Assembly (NCBI GenBank): GCA_041741455.1
Contig: JBGSJZ010000011.1
Location: 33,921 to 97,920, forward strand
Origin: CALESS01 sp041741455
GTDB lineage: Bacteria; Chloroflexota; Anaerolineae; Anaerolineales; Anaerolineaceae
DNA length: 64,000 nt
Direction: 5' to 3'
In this document: positions 17,818-26,982 of the stretch, piece by piece
How the letters are laid out: every line of letters starts with the position of its first letter
How positions within the stretch are numbered: position 1 is the stretch's first letter
The notes under the pieces: generated by a model
Databases searched by the model: none
What the model was told of the DNA's origin: nothing
Seen by the model: only the letters and a program-made list of their open reading frames with translations
Translations under genes and position numbers: made by a program

Positions 17818-20187
17818 ATGAAAGAATTGAATTTGAAGCACGGTCATCCTCAGGTATTGGTGTTGGCAGCCGATTGGAGATTGGCGGATGTAGATTACAC
17901 CAATGATATCATCTGGGAACTCAGCCTGACAGGAGGAGAACCTGAGGTGCTGGCAATCCAGACGACCATGGGACTGCGCTGTGGAGGCTTACGCCTATTT
18001 CCTCGCTTTGTCCGCAAAGATGGGACGGTGAGCGACCCTGCAAAGTTCCATCACTCCCCGGTGGTGCAACAAATATACCCAAATTACGCCCGAATCCACT
18101 TTTCTCCCTTTTCCGGATTGGAAGTGAAAGCTGAATTCCAAGTCGCCTCATCTACGGTGATTTGTGGTCGGTTTGTACTGCAAAATAAAAGCATTCTTAA
18201 GGAGCATTTCCGCTTTGAATGGGCAGGTATCCTCAATTCGCTGACCAACGGACAGGGCATAGCGGTTGTACCCTTCGACAATAATTTTGTTTTGGAAGGT
18301 GGCAGCGGTGATCTACGCCTGGTCAGTTGCCTGTCATCCCCGGCCAAAGCGGGAGGTGGTCCGTATTCATCGCTTGGGCAGGAAATCGAGTTGTATCCTA
18401 GCGCCCAGATCTCAATTCACTGGGCGTTGGCGGCTGCCAGAACGGACCAGGAAGCTTTTCAATTATCGCAAGCAGCCTTACAGCGCCGTTTTGATGCAGA
18501 AACTGCCCGGATAGAAATTCAGAATGAGGTTGAAGAACTGGAAATTTCCACCGGGAATCCGGAATGGGATGCTGCCCTGGTTTTGAGCCAACGAGCAGCC
18601 CGGCAGCTTTTCTTTCCAGCAGCCGGAGGAATGCCTGATCCTTCCTTTATCCTGATTCGAAGGCCTGACCAGGGTTACTCCATAACGGGCGATGGCTCCG
18701 ATTACTCCTCTTTGTGGAGTGGGCAGACTGTGCTGGATACCTATTTCCTTTCCAGCCTGGTTCTGCCGGGTGGGGTGAAGTGGGTTAAAGGAGTAATTCG
18801 TAATTTCCTGTCGACTCAGGATGAAGCCGGGCAAATTGATTGGCGACCAGGGCTAGCAGGCCAGCGTAGCCGTCGGTTGGCACAACCCATGTTGGCCAGT
18901 CTGGCATTATCCACTGCGGAGATGAGTGGAGAAACAGAGTGGCTGAAAGATATCTACCCCGGTTTGGCGCGCTTCGTACGCTACTGGTTCGGGGAAGAGC
19001 ATGATCGGGATCAGGATGGTTTTCCGGAATGGGATCATGCCTTGCAGACCGGATTGGAAGGATCTCCGATGTATGACCGCTGGCACCTCGAATCGCAGGG
19101 TCTCGAGCTAAGTGTATTGGAAAGCCCGGCCTTAGGAGCCATGCTGGTAAAAGAATGCCGAAGTTTATGTCAAATTGGTCGGCTACTGGGTGCAGAAGCC
19201 GATATTCCCTGGCTGGAAGAGCGGGCAGAGCAACTTGCTGCAAAAATTCAAGAAACCTGGCAGTCTGAACAGGCCATGTATCACTACCGGGATCATCAAA
19301 CGCATGCAATGTCTGCAGGTGAACTAATCCTTGAATTCTCTGGTTCCGGGATATTTCCGGTGCAACAGGACTTCGAAACCTCCCAACGTTTAATGGTCGT
19401 ATTTGAATCGTCAGAACACTTGACGCGCGCCGTTACGATAAGAATCAAGGGCTGGTTGGGAGAAAAAGAAGTTGTGGAAGATTTAAATCCGCAACGTTTT
19501 ACCTGGGTTAATGGCCGGGGGCGGGCTACTGGCCGATCGGTGTTTTCCAAAATTGAATCCATTGAAGTAAATGGTGCATTGGCAGGGGACCAGGGCTGGG
19601 TACGAATTCCGGACTATACCCTTGAAGATTTATCTTTACTCATGCCATTGTGGGCTGGTATCCCTGACCAGGATCAAGCGAAAGCCATGCTCGAGCTGTC
19701 TATCCAATCTGAGTGGCTGGAGAAATATGGCCTGGCCGTTTGCGGAAAGATAAAACAACCAGATGAGGGGGGGCATGGAGTTCTGATGCCATGGAATCAC
19801 CTGGTAGGTGAGGGATTACTGCATTATGGCTTTCGCAAAGAGGCTGCGGAACTGGTCAGAAGACTGATGGAAGGGGTAATCCATAATCTGCGGACGCATC
19901 GGGATTTTTACAACCAGGTGGATGCTTGCAGCGGTCAAGCCATGGGAGAAGCCGGGCATTTGCATGGAATGGCACCCGTCGGGTTGTTCTTGCGGACGGC
20001 TGGGATTCATCAAATATCACCTGAAAGATTAATAATCCAAACTGGGAGTCCATTTTCCCATGCAATTACGGTAAAATATAAGGGAACCGGGGTGACATTG
20101 AATGCCAAGGAAGCGCAGATCACCTTCCCTTCCGGTCAATCGGTCCGGGTGGATGAGCCTGGATTGCACAAAGTGGATTGGGAGTGA
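17818..20187 (+). CDS. Glycoside hydrolase with (alpha/alpha)6 barrel, GH63/trehalase-like
   Basis: The 789-residue protein has a beta-rich N-terminal domain (1-240) and an alpha/alpha toroid. The segment DQDGFPEWDHALQTGLEGSPMYD (about 397-419) matches the acidic catalytic loop of GH63 and related glycosidases (D-x-DG-x-EW...TG-x-x-x-SP). WSGQTVLDTYF and GVLMPWNHLVGEGL are also typical of the fold. No signal peptide is seen, so it acts in the cytoplasm, probably on alpha-linked glucosides or mannosides; the exact bond cannot be told. An atypical beta-like insertion lies at about 500-590. It is followed by the tandem c-di-AMP receptor genes. Confidence 0.75.
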   Translation: MKELNLKHGHPQVLVLAADWRLADVDYTNDIIWELSLTGGEPEVLAIQTTMGLRCGGLRLFPRFVRKDGTVSDPAKFHHSPVVQQIYPNYARIHFSPFSGLEVKAEFQVASSTVICGRFVLQNKSILKEHFRFEWAGILNSLTNGQGIAVVPFDNNFVLEGGSGDLRLVSCLSSPAKAGGGPYSSLGQEIELYPSAQISIHWALAAARTDQEAFQLSQAALQRRFDAETARIEIQNEVEELEISTGNPEWDAALVLSQRAARQLFFPAAGGMPDPSFILIRRPDQGYSITGDGSDYSSLWSGQTVLDTYFLSSLVLPGGVKWVKGVIRNFLSTQDEAGQIDWRPGLAGQRSRRLAQPMLASLALSTAEMSGETEWLKDIYPGLARFVRYWFGEEHDRDQDGFPEWDHALQTGLEGSPMYDRWHLESQGLELSVLESPALGAMLVKECRSLCQIGRLLGAEADIPWLEERAEQLAAKIQETWQSEQAMYHYRDHQTHAMSAGELILEFSGSGIFPVQQDFETSQRLMVVFESSEHLTRAVTIRIKGWLGEKEVVEDLNPQRFTWVNGRGRATGRSVFSKIESIEVNGALAGDQGWVRIPDYTLEDLSLLMPLWAGIPDQDQAKAMLELSIQSEWLEKYGLAVCGKIKQPDEGGHGVLMPWNHLVGEGLLHYGFRKEAAELVRRLMEGVIHNLRTHRDFYNQVDACSGQAMGEAGHLHGMAPVGLFLRTAGIHQISPERLIIQTGSPFSHAITVKYKGTGVTLNAKEAQITFPSGQSVRVDEPGLHKVDWE

Positions 20188-20210
20188 TTGGAACCCCGTA
20201 AAGGAGGCGT

Positions 20211-20564
20211 ATGAACGAACTGCATAATCACCAATCTGCGGAAAGTATGATGATGCTGGCGGTTGTCCAGGCACAAGATTCGGAGCCTGCCGAACATGCG
20301 CTGAGCAAGTTGGGCTTCACTGTAAACCGTCTGCCCAGCGTGGGCGGTTTTCTGGGTCGACGCAATGCAACCTTGATGATCGGTCTGCCGATCGAGCGTC
20401 AGGAAGAAGTCATCCAATCCCTGAACGAAACTTGCCGGCAGCGCGTGGAATTTATTGCAGTGCCACTGGAAAGTGCTCCTCTGCCCTTGCCGGCTCCCAC
20501 ACCCATCACGATTGGTGGCGCCACCATTTTCAGCCTGGAAGTTGATCATTACGAGGAGGTCTGA
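20211..20564 (+). CDS. Cyclic-di-AMP receptor (PII-like), copy 1
   Basis: A 117-residue member of the cyclic-di-AMP receptor family (DarA/PstA type). The family pattern is visible: an AVVQAQDSEPAEHAL strand and helix, then GFTVNRLPSVGGFLGRRNATLMIGL, close to the usual TKLASTGGFLRxGNTTLLIG ligand-binding region, and a C-terminal GATIFSLEVDHYEEV strand. These PII-like trimers bind c-di-AMP and relay it to unknown partners. AAAGGAGG precedes the ATG by 3 nt. It overlaps no gene and is followed after 2 nt by a second copy. This copy has an N-terminal extension and a proline-rich loop (SAPLPLPAPTP). Confidence 0.88.
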   Translation: MNELHNHQSAESMMMLAVVQAQDSEPAEHALSKLGFTVNRLPSVGGFLGRRNATLMIGLPIERQEEVIQSLNETCRQRVEFIAVPLESAPLPLPAPTPITIGGATIFSLEVDHYEEV

Positions 20565-20566
20565 CC

Positions 20567-20833
20567 ATGAAGCTAATAATTGCCATTCTCCGAGACAATG
20601 ATAACGATCCGGTGACCCACGCTTTGGTGGAACAAGATTTTCGGGTCACAATGGTAGCATCCACTGGTGGTTTTCTACGCAGAGGCCAGACTACTCTGCT
20701 GATTGGCGTGGAAGACGAGCAGGTGGAGCAAGCCCTGGAAGTTATCCGCAAAACCTGCGCCCCCGCCAGTGAACCTGGTGGAAAACGCGCCACAATTTTT
20801 GTGATCAAAGTTGATCAATATACACACTTCTAA
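20567..20833 (+). CDS. Cyclic-di-AMP receptor (PII-like), copy 2
   Basis: The 88-residue paralogue of the preceding gene keeps the core motifs more closely: MKLIIAILRDNDNDPVTHALVEQDFRVT at the start, VASTGGFLRRGQTTLLIGVED as the ligand loop, and KRATIFVIKVDQYTHF at the end. It is shorter than the common 105-110 residue form because the large loop before the last strand is reduced. The two genes are surely co-translated (2-nt gap, AGGAGG site). Hetero-oligomers with copy 1 are possible. A terminator follows. Confidence 0.88.
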   Translation: MKLIIAILRDNDNDPVTHALVEQDFRVTMVASTGGFLRRGQTTLLIGVEDEQVEQALEVIRKTCAPASEPGGKRATIFVIKVDQYTHF

Positions 20834-20852
20834 TCAATATTAAAAATGGATG

Positions 20853-20886
20853 AGGGCAGGAGAAATATACCTGCCCTTTGATTTTT
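20853..20886 (+). terminator. Terminator after the c-di-AMP receptor pair
   Basis: GGGCAGG pairs with CCTGCCC, followed by TTTGATTTTT. Confidence 0.8.
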
Positions 20887-20908
20887 AAAACTGATTTCGA
20901 ATACCCCT

Positions 20909-23233
20909 ATGAACCAACCCCTTCACCCTGCTCCTCGATGTGGATTTTTCCCCGACTCGGGGAGCTTTCATTTCACCTTCCAATCTTCCAGGACAGAAAT
21001 CAATTCTGCACCAATGAGGATTATTCTCCACTCGAATGGAAACCGCAGCCAAGTATCCCTAAACCATTGGTGTCCCACTGGTGATCGTTTGGAAGAAATC
21101 GGGTGTCAAACCTTTGAGGCGTTACTGCCAGAAAGCGACCTGATTGTTAGGCTTTTCCTCAAGTCAGAACAGGGTTTGTGGAAGGTAAGATTAGAACACC
21201 AGGGGAAGCAACCGATCCGGATTGAAAGGGTAGAGCTACTGAAGGATGCTACGATACTCCATGAAGTTGCATCAAGCGAAAATGATCGGGCAGATTATGC
21301 TTTTTTTGAGAATGGTTGGCAATCCTGGTCGTATAGCGCGGCCTACACTGCACGACAAAAAGCCAGGAGAACCAACCTTGAATGGATTTATCCGGGCATC
21401 TGGTCAGCCAGCGGAACACCAATCCCAAGACAGACGGGCCGGTTTGCAAGCGATTTCTTTGGGGTTTTATTTGATCGTCAAAACCAACAGGGCTGGGTGA
21501 CCGGGTTTCTCTCCCAACGCGAGCAATTTGGCACGGTTGCGGCAGATTTGCGTGGCATTCCGATTTTGAATCTCTGGGCTAATTGTGATGGGGTGGTTTT
21601 AGCGCCTGGCGGCAGCCTGGAGACGGATTGGGCGGTTCTACTCGAAATATCTACCCAGGCTGATGATTGTTTCGCTGACCCTCTGCATGAGTATGTACGC
21701 TTGGTCGCGCAGGAAAACCAGGCACGAGTGCCAGCGCGGGTTCCGGCTGGATGGTGCTCCTGGTATCACTATTATCAAAATGTCAGCGAAGAAGATGTTC
21801 GCCGGAATCTACAGGCAACCCTAAACAATAACCAACGCTGGCCTCTGGATTTGATCCAGATCGACGATGGTTATGAGATACTTGTGGGGGAATGGGACCA
21901 ATTTAATGAACGATTTCCGCAAGGAGTAGCTGACCTAGCCAGTAAGATAAAGGACGCCAACATGCTGGCAGGCATCTGGCTGGCGCCATTCATTTTTCAA
22001 CCCCAGGCGGAAACCGCCCGCAGCCACCCGGATTGGATGATCCAGGATCGCAGCGGCCGGCCGAGGTTTGCCGGATTCAACTGGAACAGCAGGACGCAGG
22101 CTCTGGATACGACCCACCCTGAAGCGCAGGAATGGTTGCATGAAACCATTCGGCGGACGGTGGTTGACTGGGGCTTTCCCTACCTCAAGCTGGATTTCCT
22201 GTACGCAGGCGGTCTTCCGGGGCGGCGGCATGACCCCACCCGCACCAACGCCCAGGCCTTGTACGCCGGGCTAGAAATCATCCGCAAAGCAGCCGGAGAG
22301 GAGACCTTTCTGCTGGGATGCGGCTGCCCACTGGGACCTGGCGTGGGCATCTTTGATGCCATGCGCATCTCAGCAGACACCGCACCGGCCTGGGGAAACC
22401 ATTATTTTGGGATGGCCATTCCTTTTCTAGCTGAACCTCATGCCCCCTCGGCTGAAAATGCCCTGCACAATGTGCTGACCCGGGCTAACCTGCACCAGAA
22501 ATGGTGGTGGAACGATCCTGATTGTATTTTGCTGCGCCCGGAAAGCCAGTTGAGCCTGGCGGAAGTCCAGACAATTGCCTCTGTGATTGCCTTGACTGGT
22601 GGGATGTTGTTGGTCTCGGATGACTTAAACGCGCTGCCGGTGGATCGGCAGGAAATGCTCAGCCAGATGCTGCCGCCGATCCAATCGGCTGGCGTGGTTC
22701 TGGACACCCTGGCGAAAACCGAACCAACCGCAGTATTCTGGCAGGGTGAGGATGGGGTCGGTCCATTTGCGCTGGTGGCGTTGATCAACTGGGAGAAGAA
22801 AGTTCGATCGTTAACGTTTGATCCAAAAAGATTTAAGAGATATGGGCCGCTATGGTTAAGCAGCTTTTGGGATGACCAGGTGGTGGATTTAGCGTCCGAC
22901 CAGAAACAGACATTCGAAAATGTTCCGGCACATGGAACAGTTTTACTGGCGGTTCGGAAAAAACTAATGAACACCCCAGTACAATACCTGGGCGGGACTC
23001 TCCACATCTCCCAGGGTGTTGAATTGCAGGGGATGAGCTTTGACGAGTCGGGTTTCACGCTCTCGCTGGAGTTGCCAAGACTCTGGCAGGGTGAGGTCAG
23101 GCTGAGGGTCGCACAAACGCCAACTGGTTTCGAAGCCACCGGCGCAACCATTCAAAGCTGGCAGACTGTAAACCAAATTTTAAGGCTGAAAGTTTCTGGC
23201 GAGAACCAGGCGAAAATTATTGGTTACTGGTAA
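20909..23233 (+). CDS. GH36-family alpha-galactosidase-like glycosidase
   Basis: The 774-residue protein has the GH36/clan GH-D order: N-terminal beta-supersandwich, a TIM barrel starting at PAGWCSWYHYYQNVSEEDV, the IQIDDGYE strand, the nucleophile segment LKLDFLYAGG (Asp near 428) and the acid/base segment MRISADTAP (Asp near 487). Members cleave alpha-1,6-galactosides such as melibiose and raffinose, or alpha-N-acetylgalactosaminides. No signal peptide is seen. The start is uncertain: the ATG at 20909 has no good ribosome site and the ATG at 21014 is an alternative. It stands alone between a terminator and the secreted-protein gene. Confidence 0.85.
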   Translation: MNQPLHPAPRCGFFPDSGSFHFTFQSSRTEINSAPMRIILHSNGNRSQVSLNHWCPTGDRLEEIGCQTFEALLPESDLIVRLFLKSEQGLWKVRLEHQGKQPIRIERVELLKDATILHEVASSENDRADYAFFENGWQSWSYSAAYTARQKARRTNLEWIYPGIWSASGTPIPRQTGRFASDFFGVLFDRQNQQGWVTGFLSQREQFGTVAADLRGIPILNLWANCDGVVLAPGGSLETDWAVLLEISTQADDCFADPLHEYVRLVAQENQARVPARVPAGWCSWYHYYQNVSEEDVRRNLQATLNNNQRWPLDLIQIDDGYEILVGEWDQFNERFPQGVADLASKIKDANMLAGIWLAPFIFQPQAETARSHPDWMIQDRSGRPRFAGFNWNSRTQALDTTHPEAQEWLHETIRRTVVDWGFPYLKLDFLYAGGLPGRRHDPTRTNAQALYAGLEIIRKAAGEETFLLGCGCPLGPGVGIFDAMRISADTAPAWGNHYFGMAIPFLAEPHAPSAENALHNVLTRANLHQKWWWNDPDCILLRPESQLSLAEVQTIASVIALTGGMLLVSDDLNALPVDRQEMLSQMLPPIQSAGVVLDTLAKTEPTAVFWQGEDGVGPFALVALINWEKKVRSLTFDPKRFKRYGPLWLSSFWDDQVVDLASDQKQTFENVPAHGTVLLAVRKKLMNTPVQYLGGTLHISQGVELQGMSFDESGFTLSLELPRLWQGEVRLRVAQTPTGFEATGATIQSWQTVNQILRLKVSGENQAKIIGYW

Positions 23234-23286
23234 CGACCCTGATTCTATGCTAGACTCTGGGACAAATTGACCGCCTTGGAGAAAAG

Positions 23287-25056
23287 ATGAAGCGAAAGTT
23301 GTACTGGAGTTTTCTGGTGGTGTTGTTTTTTTTGGTGGGGGGTGTTTTTAATGTCCTCTCACAAACACCGGGATTCACATATTACTTCCCAGTTGTGCTG
23401 AAACAAGCAACATTCACACCTACCTTCACCTTGACGCCGACCACAACTTTCACGCCTACCATAACATTCTCTCCAACCTTTACCTTCACCCCCTCACTGA
23501 CTGCAACTTTTACGAAAACATTCACGCCTTCCCCCTCGCCGACTGCCAGTAAAACTGGAACGGCCACTCCGGTGACCTCACCGCCGTTATGGTCGCGCAC
23601 TGCGTATATCAACACCGATACAGCTCAAGGTTTATACGATCTTGGGTGTCAGGCAGGTACCCGTGATCAAAACACTGCAGGAGTACAAGACTCTGTTGTA
23701 GTGTTGGATTTTGGTCAACCAGCCAAAAATTCTTCAGGAGAATTTGGAACAGATTTACTTGGCCCTCTAGGTTTTTTGCGGACTTCAGAAATTGCATTAA
23801 GAGTCACCTATTATGGCAGAGGATATTATGATTGTTCCGGAAGTGACAACCTGTCTCATATGACAATTGGAATCGGAACAACAAACTATGGTAGTACATG
23901 GCTACCTTTAGGGACGAATTCACTAGATCATGGACGAGCCTGGGCAAGCATGGTCAATGATGTTAATGCCTGGTTTATTCAAAATGGATATTTTGGGCAG
24001 GTTAAAGCAGTTGGGGCTAATGACATTGAACTTTCCTGGAATTCTCCGACAGTGACAAAAGCCTGGGTTAATGGCTACAATGAAATGACGACATATGATA
24101 TGTATAATTATGGAGCAGCCGAAGGTTGCCCTACTCGCACAAATCCAACTGCGAATTGTGCATTACCATGGACGCTAGCTGATGTGTGGTATGTTTCTTT
24201 TGGTACTACTACGGCATATCCTTTACCTTTGATCTATCGCGACGACGGATATAATGCACGTCAGTGGTCCTGGATCAGTCGATGGTCGTTATTAAATAAA
24301 GGCTATCGGATGGATTTTGTTGGATCGTTCACCCAATGCCAGGCATGTCTCCAAAGAACAGGTGATCTTAGTTGCGCTTACCTGGACAATAAACCAGCAG
24401 AAGGCTGGCAACAATTGTACAATGAACTTATAGCCGATGGGGTTAGTCAGGGTATTCGCTGGTCTACTGACATTTTCTGGCTGGGTGACTCATCGCAGGT
24501 AAATCCGAGTTTATGTGACAGCTCTAAATCCTCCCTGATTGGCGGAACGCTTGAACAACGTGAATTAACTCTAACAGAGGCTCTGGATTCACCAAGTCTC
24601 TCTGAAGATATGCGGGTTAACCTGATGCTGAAGTTGTATGCAACTAAAAATTTGATCATCCAACAGAAAAATAGTGCAAAATCTGACAAAATTAAACTTA
24701 CAACTTTCCCTAAACTTGGATCGCCCGAGTTTATGCCTGGGATTTTTGAAGGCGATGAAGGTTTGTTCCGGCCCTGGCAGGTACAGATCAGCAACCGCTG
24801 GCAGGGTTGGGATGATGAGACCAAGGTGCAGGTACTGGTCGGAAAGCAGAGCACGGATCCACAGACGGGAGTGGTTTTTGTCTGGAGCTCCAATTCGGTC
24901 GATAACTGGCAATCGTTTCCTGCGCCTTCCGGTGTGGGTGAGTTGCGCATCCTGGCCGTCAATGGCGACCGGCTGGTGCTTCAGGCTGAAGATGGAAGAA
25001 CCATGTTATTTTCCTGGAAAACCGGAGAATACGTGACTGAAGGTGATCGCCGATAA
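23287..25056 (+). CDS. Secreted protein with Thr/Pro-rich linker, function unknown
   Basis: The 589-residue product has a signal peptide (MKRKLYWSFLVVLFFLVGGVFNVLS) and then TYYFPVVLKQ, a form of the 'LPLVLK' segment often found next to the signal peptide or C terminus of Chloroflexota exported proteins. A TFTPTFTLTPTTT-type linker covers residues about 40-98. The body (100-589) is rich in aromatic residues and Cys (for example CQACLQRTGDLSC), suggesting a disulfide-bonded extracellular domain, perhaps for carbohydrate or surface binding. I recognise no catalytic motif. It has a GGAG ribosome site and no obvious operon partner. Confidence 0.75.
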   Translation: MKRKLYWSFLVVLFFLVGGVFNVLSQTPGFTYYFPVVLKQATFTPTFTLTPTTTFTPTITFSPTFTFTPSLTATFTKTFTPSPSPTASKTGTATPVTSPPLWSRTAYINTDTAQGLYDLGCQAGTRDQNTAGVQDSVVVLDFGQPAKNSSGEFGTDLLGPLGFLRTSEIALRVTYYGRGYYDCSGSDNLSHMTIGIGTTNYGSTWLPLGTNSLDHGRAWASMVNDVNAWFIQNGYFGQVKAVGANDIELSWNSPTVTKAWVNGYNEMTTYDMYNYGAAEGCPTRTNPTANCALPWTLADVWYVSFGTTTAYPLPLIYRDDGYNARQWSWISRWSLLNKGYRMDFVGSFTQCQACLQRTGDLSCAYLDNKPAEGWQQLYNELIADGVSQGIRWSTDIFWLGDSSQVNPSLCDSSKSSLIGGTLEQRELTLTEALDSPSLSEDMRVNLMLKLYATKNLIIQQKNSAKSDKIKLTTFPKLGSPEFMPGIFEGDEGLFRPWQVQISNRWQGWDDETKVQVLVGKQSTDPQTGVVFVWSSNSVDNWQSFPAPSGVGELRILAVNGDRLVLQAEDGRTMLFSWKTGEYVTEGDRR

Positions 25057-25090
25057 AATAATTGGGTGGGAAAATTTAAGGTTGTTCTAC

Positions 25091-25119
25091 TTGAAAAATT
25101 GTTAAAATTCGGGTATTAT
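25091..25119 (+). promoter_or_regulatory. Promoter of the glnA leader
   Basis: TTGAAA (25091-25096), 17 nt, TATTAT (25114-25119). The predicted start, near 25126, coincides with the base of the first large hairpin of the leader. Confidence 0.75.
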
Positions 25120-25125
25120 ATAGAT

Positions 25126-25570
25126 GCTGAGCGCCGAGATGCCCCCCTCATCCCGGTGCTTAGCGCTTTAAAGGAGGGAGATCAAAAACCAATTTCCAAA
25201 TTTCTATTGACTCCCCTCAGATTTTTTGTTACGATAGGCCAGTCAATTTTTTGAAAACCGAATAGATGGAGATTCAGCGGCTGAACCCTGTGACAATCAC
25301 AGGGCGACGAGGTGGAGGTTCCGCTCCGCGAGGAGCGCGCTAACCCGCAAATGCGGGGAAAATCGGATAGATCAGCGGATGCCTCTGAAGCCCCGACATG
25401 GGCTTCCTTCTCCCTTCCAGGAAAGTGACGGGCGGAAAACCGGTTGGCAACAACCGGAACAACCCCGGCACATTGCCCCACAACCGGTTGACGGGGGTGG
25501 TGGATTTTAGGAAGGGGCAGCCTGTATATTCAATAGAGGGCATGCCCGGCATGCCTTTTATTATTTTAAT
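25126..25570 (+). ncRNA. Structured glnA leader RNA, candidate novel cis-regulator
   Basis: The 529-bp gap before glnA carries a dense set of stems: a 15-bp hairpin with one mismatch (25126-25164) whose CCCUC loop can pair with GAGGG at 25174-25178; CCCTGTGA/TCACAGGG (25286-25304); CGCTCC-GCGA-GGAGCG (25322-25337); CCCGC/GCGGG (25344-25357); GAAGCCC/GGGCTTC (25387-25406); CCGGTTG-GCAA-CAACCGG (25440-25457); a multibranch closing GAGG/CCTC (25309-25312 with 25382-25385); ACCCCG/CGGGGGT (25462-25498), which competes with TGCCCC/GGGGCA (25474-25519); and a final terminator. GNRA loops and mutually exclusive stems are typical of riboswitches. It does not match the riboswitch classes I can recall, including the known glutamine riboswitch and T-boxes. 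The ligand is unknown. Confidence 0.65.
25538..25568 (+). terminator. Terminator at the end of the glnA leader
   Basis: GGCATGC pairs with GCATGCC around a CCG loop, followed by TTTTATTATTTT. It ends only about 18 nt before the glnA start, so it must be read through for glnA expression. Confidence 0.8.
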
Positions 25571-25585
25571 TTGATGGAGGTATGA

Positions 25586-26923
25586 ATGGACCGCAAGTAT
25601 TTGATTGCCCGAGCTAAAGAAGATGGTGTCAAGTTCATCTCGTTTCAATTCACTGATGTCACCGGTGCGGTAAAAAGTGTAGATATGCCGGTGGAACAAT
25701 TGGCTGGAGCATTGGAAAATGGCATCTGGTTTGATGGTTCTTCGGTGGAGGGTTTTGCGCGGATTCAGGAATCCGATATGCATTTACGGCCGGATGAAAA
25801 TACCTATGCTGTACTGCCCTGGACCCCGCCTGAATTGCGCCGGGCGCGTTTGTTCTGCGATATTTTTACCCCAAACGGAGACCCTTTCGAAGGGGACCCG
25901 CGCGGATTGCTGAAACGGACGCTTGAAAAGCTAAAACAACGTGGTTACGTTTTTAACGTGGGTCCGGAACCGGAGTTCTTTCTGTTCAAACGCAACGGCG
26001 GAGAATCAATCCATCCGGTACCACACGATGTGGGTGGTTATTTTGATTTCTCGCCGAATGATGAGGCGGTGCGGGTGCGCTCGGAATTGATGGATGCGCT
26101 AAACCGGATGGGGTTGGAAATTGAAGTTGGCCATCATGAGTGTGCCCTGGGCCAGCATGAAATTGATTTCCGCTTTGCGGATGCGCTGCGAACTGCCGAC
26201 AACGTATTGACTCTCAAATACACTGTTAAAGCAATAGCTGCCCAACACGGACTGTTGGCTTCCTTTATGCCGAAACCAATTTTTGGGATCAATGGTTCTG
26301 GGATGCACTGTCATCAATCCTTGTTTGATGAGGCGGGTAACAACCTGTTCTTTGATGCAAGAGACGAATTCCATCTCTCTCCGCTGGCTTATGGCTTTAT
26401 CGCCGGTCAACTGGCGCATGCACGCGGATTGGCCGGGGTGGTGGCGCCTTCGGTTAACTCTTATAAACGCCTGGTGGCCGGATATGAAGCGCCGGTTTAT
26501 GTGGGCTGGGCTCAAACCAACCGCTCAGCCTTAATCCGCATACCCCGTCATACCGCAGGGATGGATAAGGCAGTCCGGGCGGAATTGCGCTGCCCGGATC
26601 CTTCCTGCAATCCGTATTTGGCGTTCACAGTCATGTTGGCGGCCGGGTTGGATGGAATTGATAATGGATTAGAGCTGCCCAAGCCTTTGAACAATGTCAA
26701 CGTCTATCACCTGGACCAGGATGACCGCCGACGGTTGGGTGTGAAAGAATTACCGGGTTCATTGTTGGAAGCTCTCAACGAGCTGGACCAGGATAAGGCT
26801 ATCAAAGAGGCATTAGGCTCCACGGTTTATGATACCTTCCGAAGGGCCAAGCTTGAGGAATGGGAAGAATATCGCCTACGGGTGATGGACTGGGAAGTTG
26901 CACGCTACCTGGAAGTTGCTTAA
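25586..26923 (+). CDS. glnA: Glutamine synthetase type I
   Basis: The enzyme joins ammonia to glutamate using ATP. At 445 residues it has the length of the GSI-alpha group. Visible motifs are WFDGSSVEGFARIQESD (beta-grasp), GPEPEFFLF (metal site), GHHECALGQHEIDFRF, the ATP-site GSGMHCHQSL, and NRSALIRIPR. No adenylylation tyrosine motif of the GSI-beta type is seen, so control by feedback or by the unusual leader is more likely. GGAGG precedes the ATG. A bidirectional terminator follows directly after the stop codon. Confidence 0.96.
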   Translation: MDRKYLIARAKEDGVKFISFQFTDVTGAVKSVDMPVEQLAGALENGIWFDGSSVEGFARIQESDMHLRPDENTYAVLPWTPPELRRARLFCDIFTPNGDPFEGDPRGLLKRTLEKLKQRGYVFNVGPEPEFFLFKRNGGESIHPVPHDVGGYFDFSPNDEAVRVRSELMDALNRMGLEIEVGHHECALGQHEIDFRFADALRTADNVLTLKYTVKAIAAQHGLLASFMPKPIFGINGSGMHCHQSLFDEAGNNLFFDARDEFHLSPLAYGFIAGQLAHARGLAGVVAPSVNSYKRLVAGYEAPVYVGWAQTNRSALIRIPRHTAGMDKAVRAELRCPDPSCNPYLAFTVMLAAGLDGIDNGLELPKPLNNVNVYHLDQDDRRRLGVKELPGSLLEALNELDQDKAIKEALGSTVYDTFRRAKLEEWEEYRLRVMDWEVARYLEVA

Positions 26924-26943
26924 GTAGTAACGACTCTGAAAAA

Positions 26944-26982
26944 AAACAACACGGGAGAGAAAAAATCTCTTCCGTGTTGTTT
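26944..26982. terminator. Bidirectional terminator between glnA and the reverse operon
   Basis: CAACACGGGAGAGA pairs with TCTCTTCCGTGTTG, flanked by A-run and T-rich sequence. Confidence 0.88.

Noticed and set aside
23382..23615. Reverse open frame of 77 codons
   Set aside because: It is the antisense of the low-complexity Thr/Pro linker.
25171..25210. AAAGGAGGG as a ribosome site for a leader peptide
   Set aside because: The nearest start codon (TTG at 25207) is about 29 nt away, too far; GAGGG more likely pairs with the hairpin loop.
25182..25481. Reverse open frame of 99 codons in the glnA leader
   Set aside because: It is explained by the GC-rich hairpins of the leader RNA; no start signal or motif was seen.
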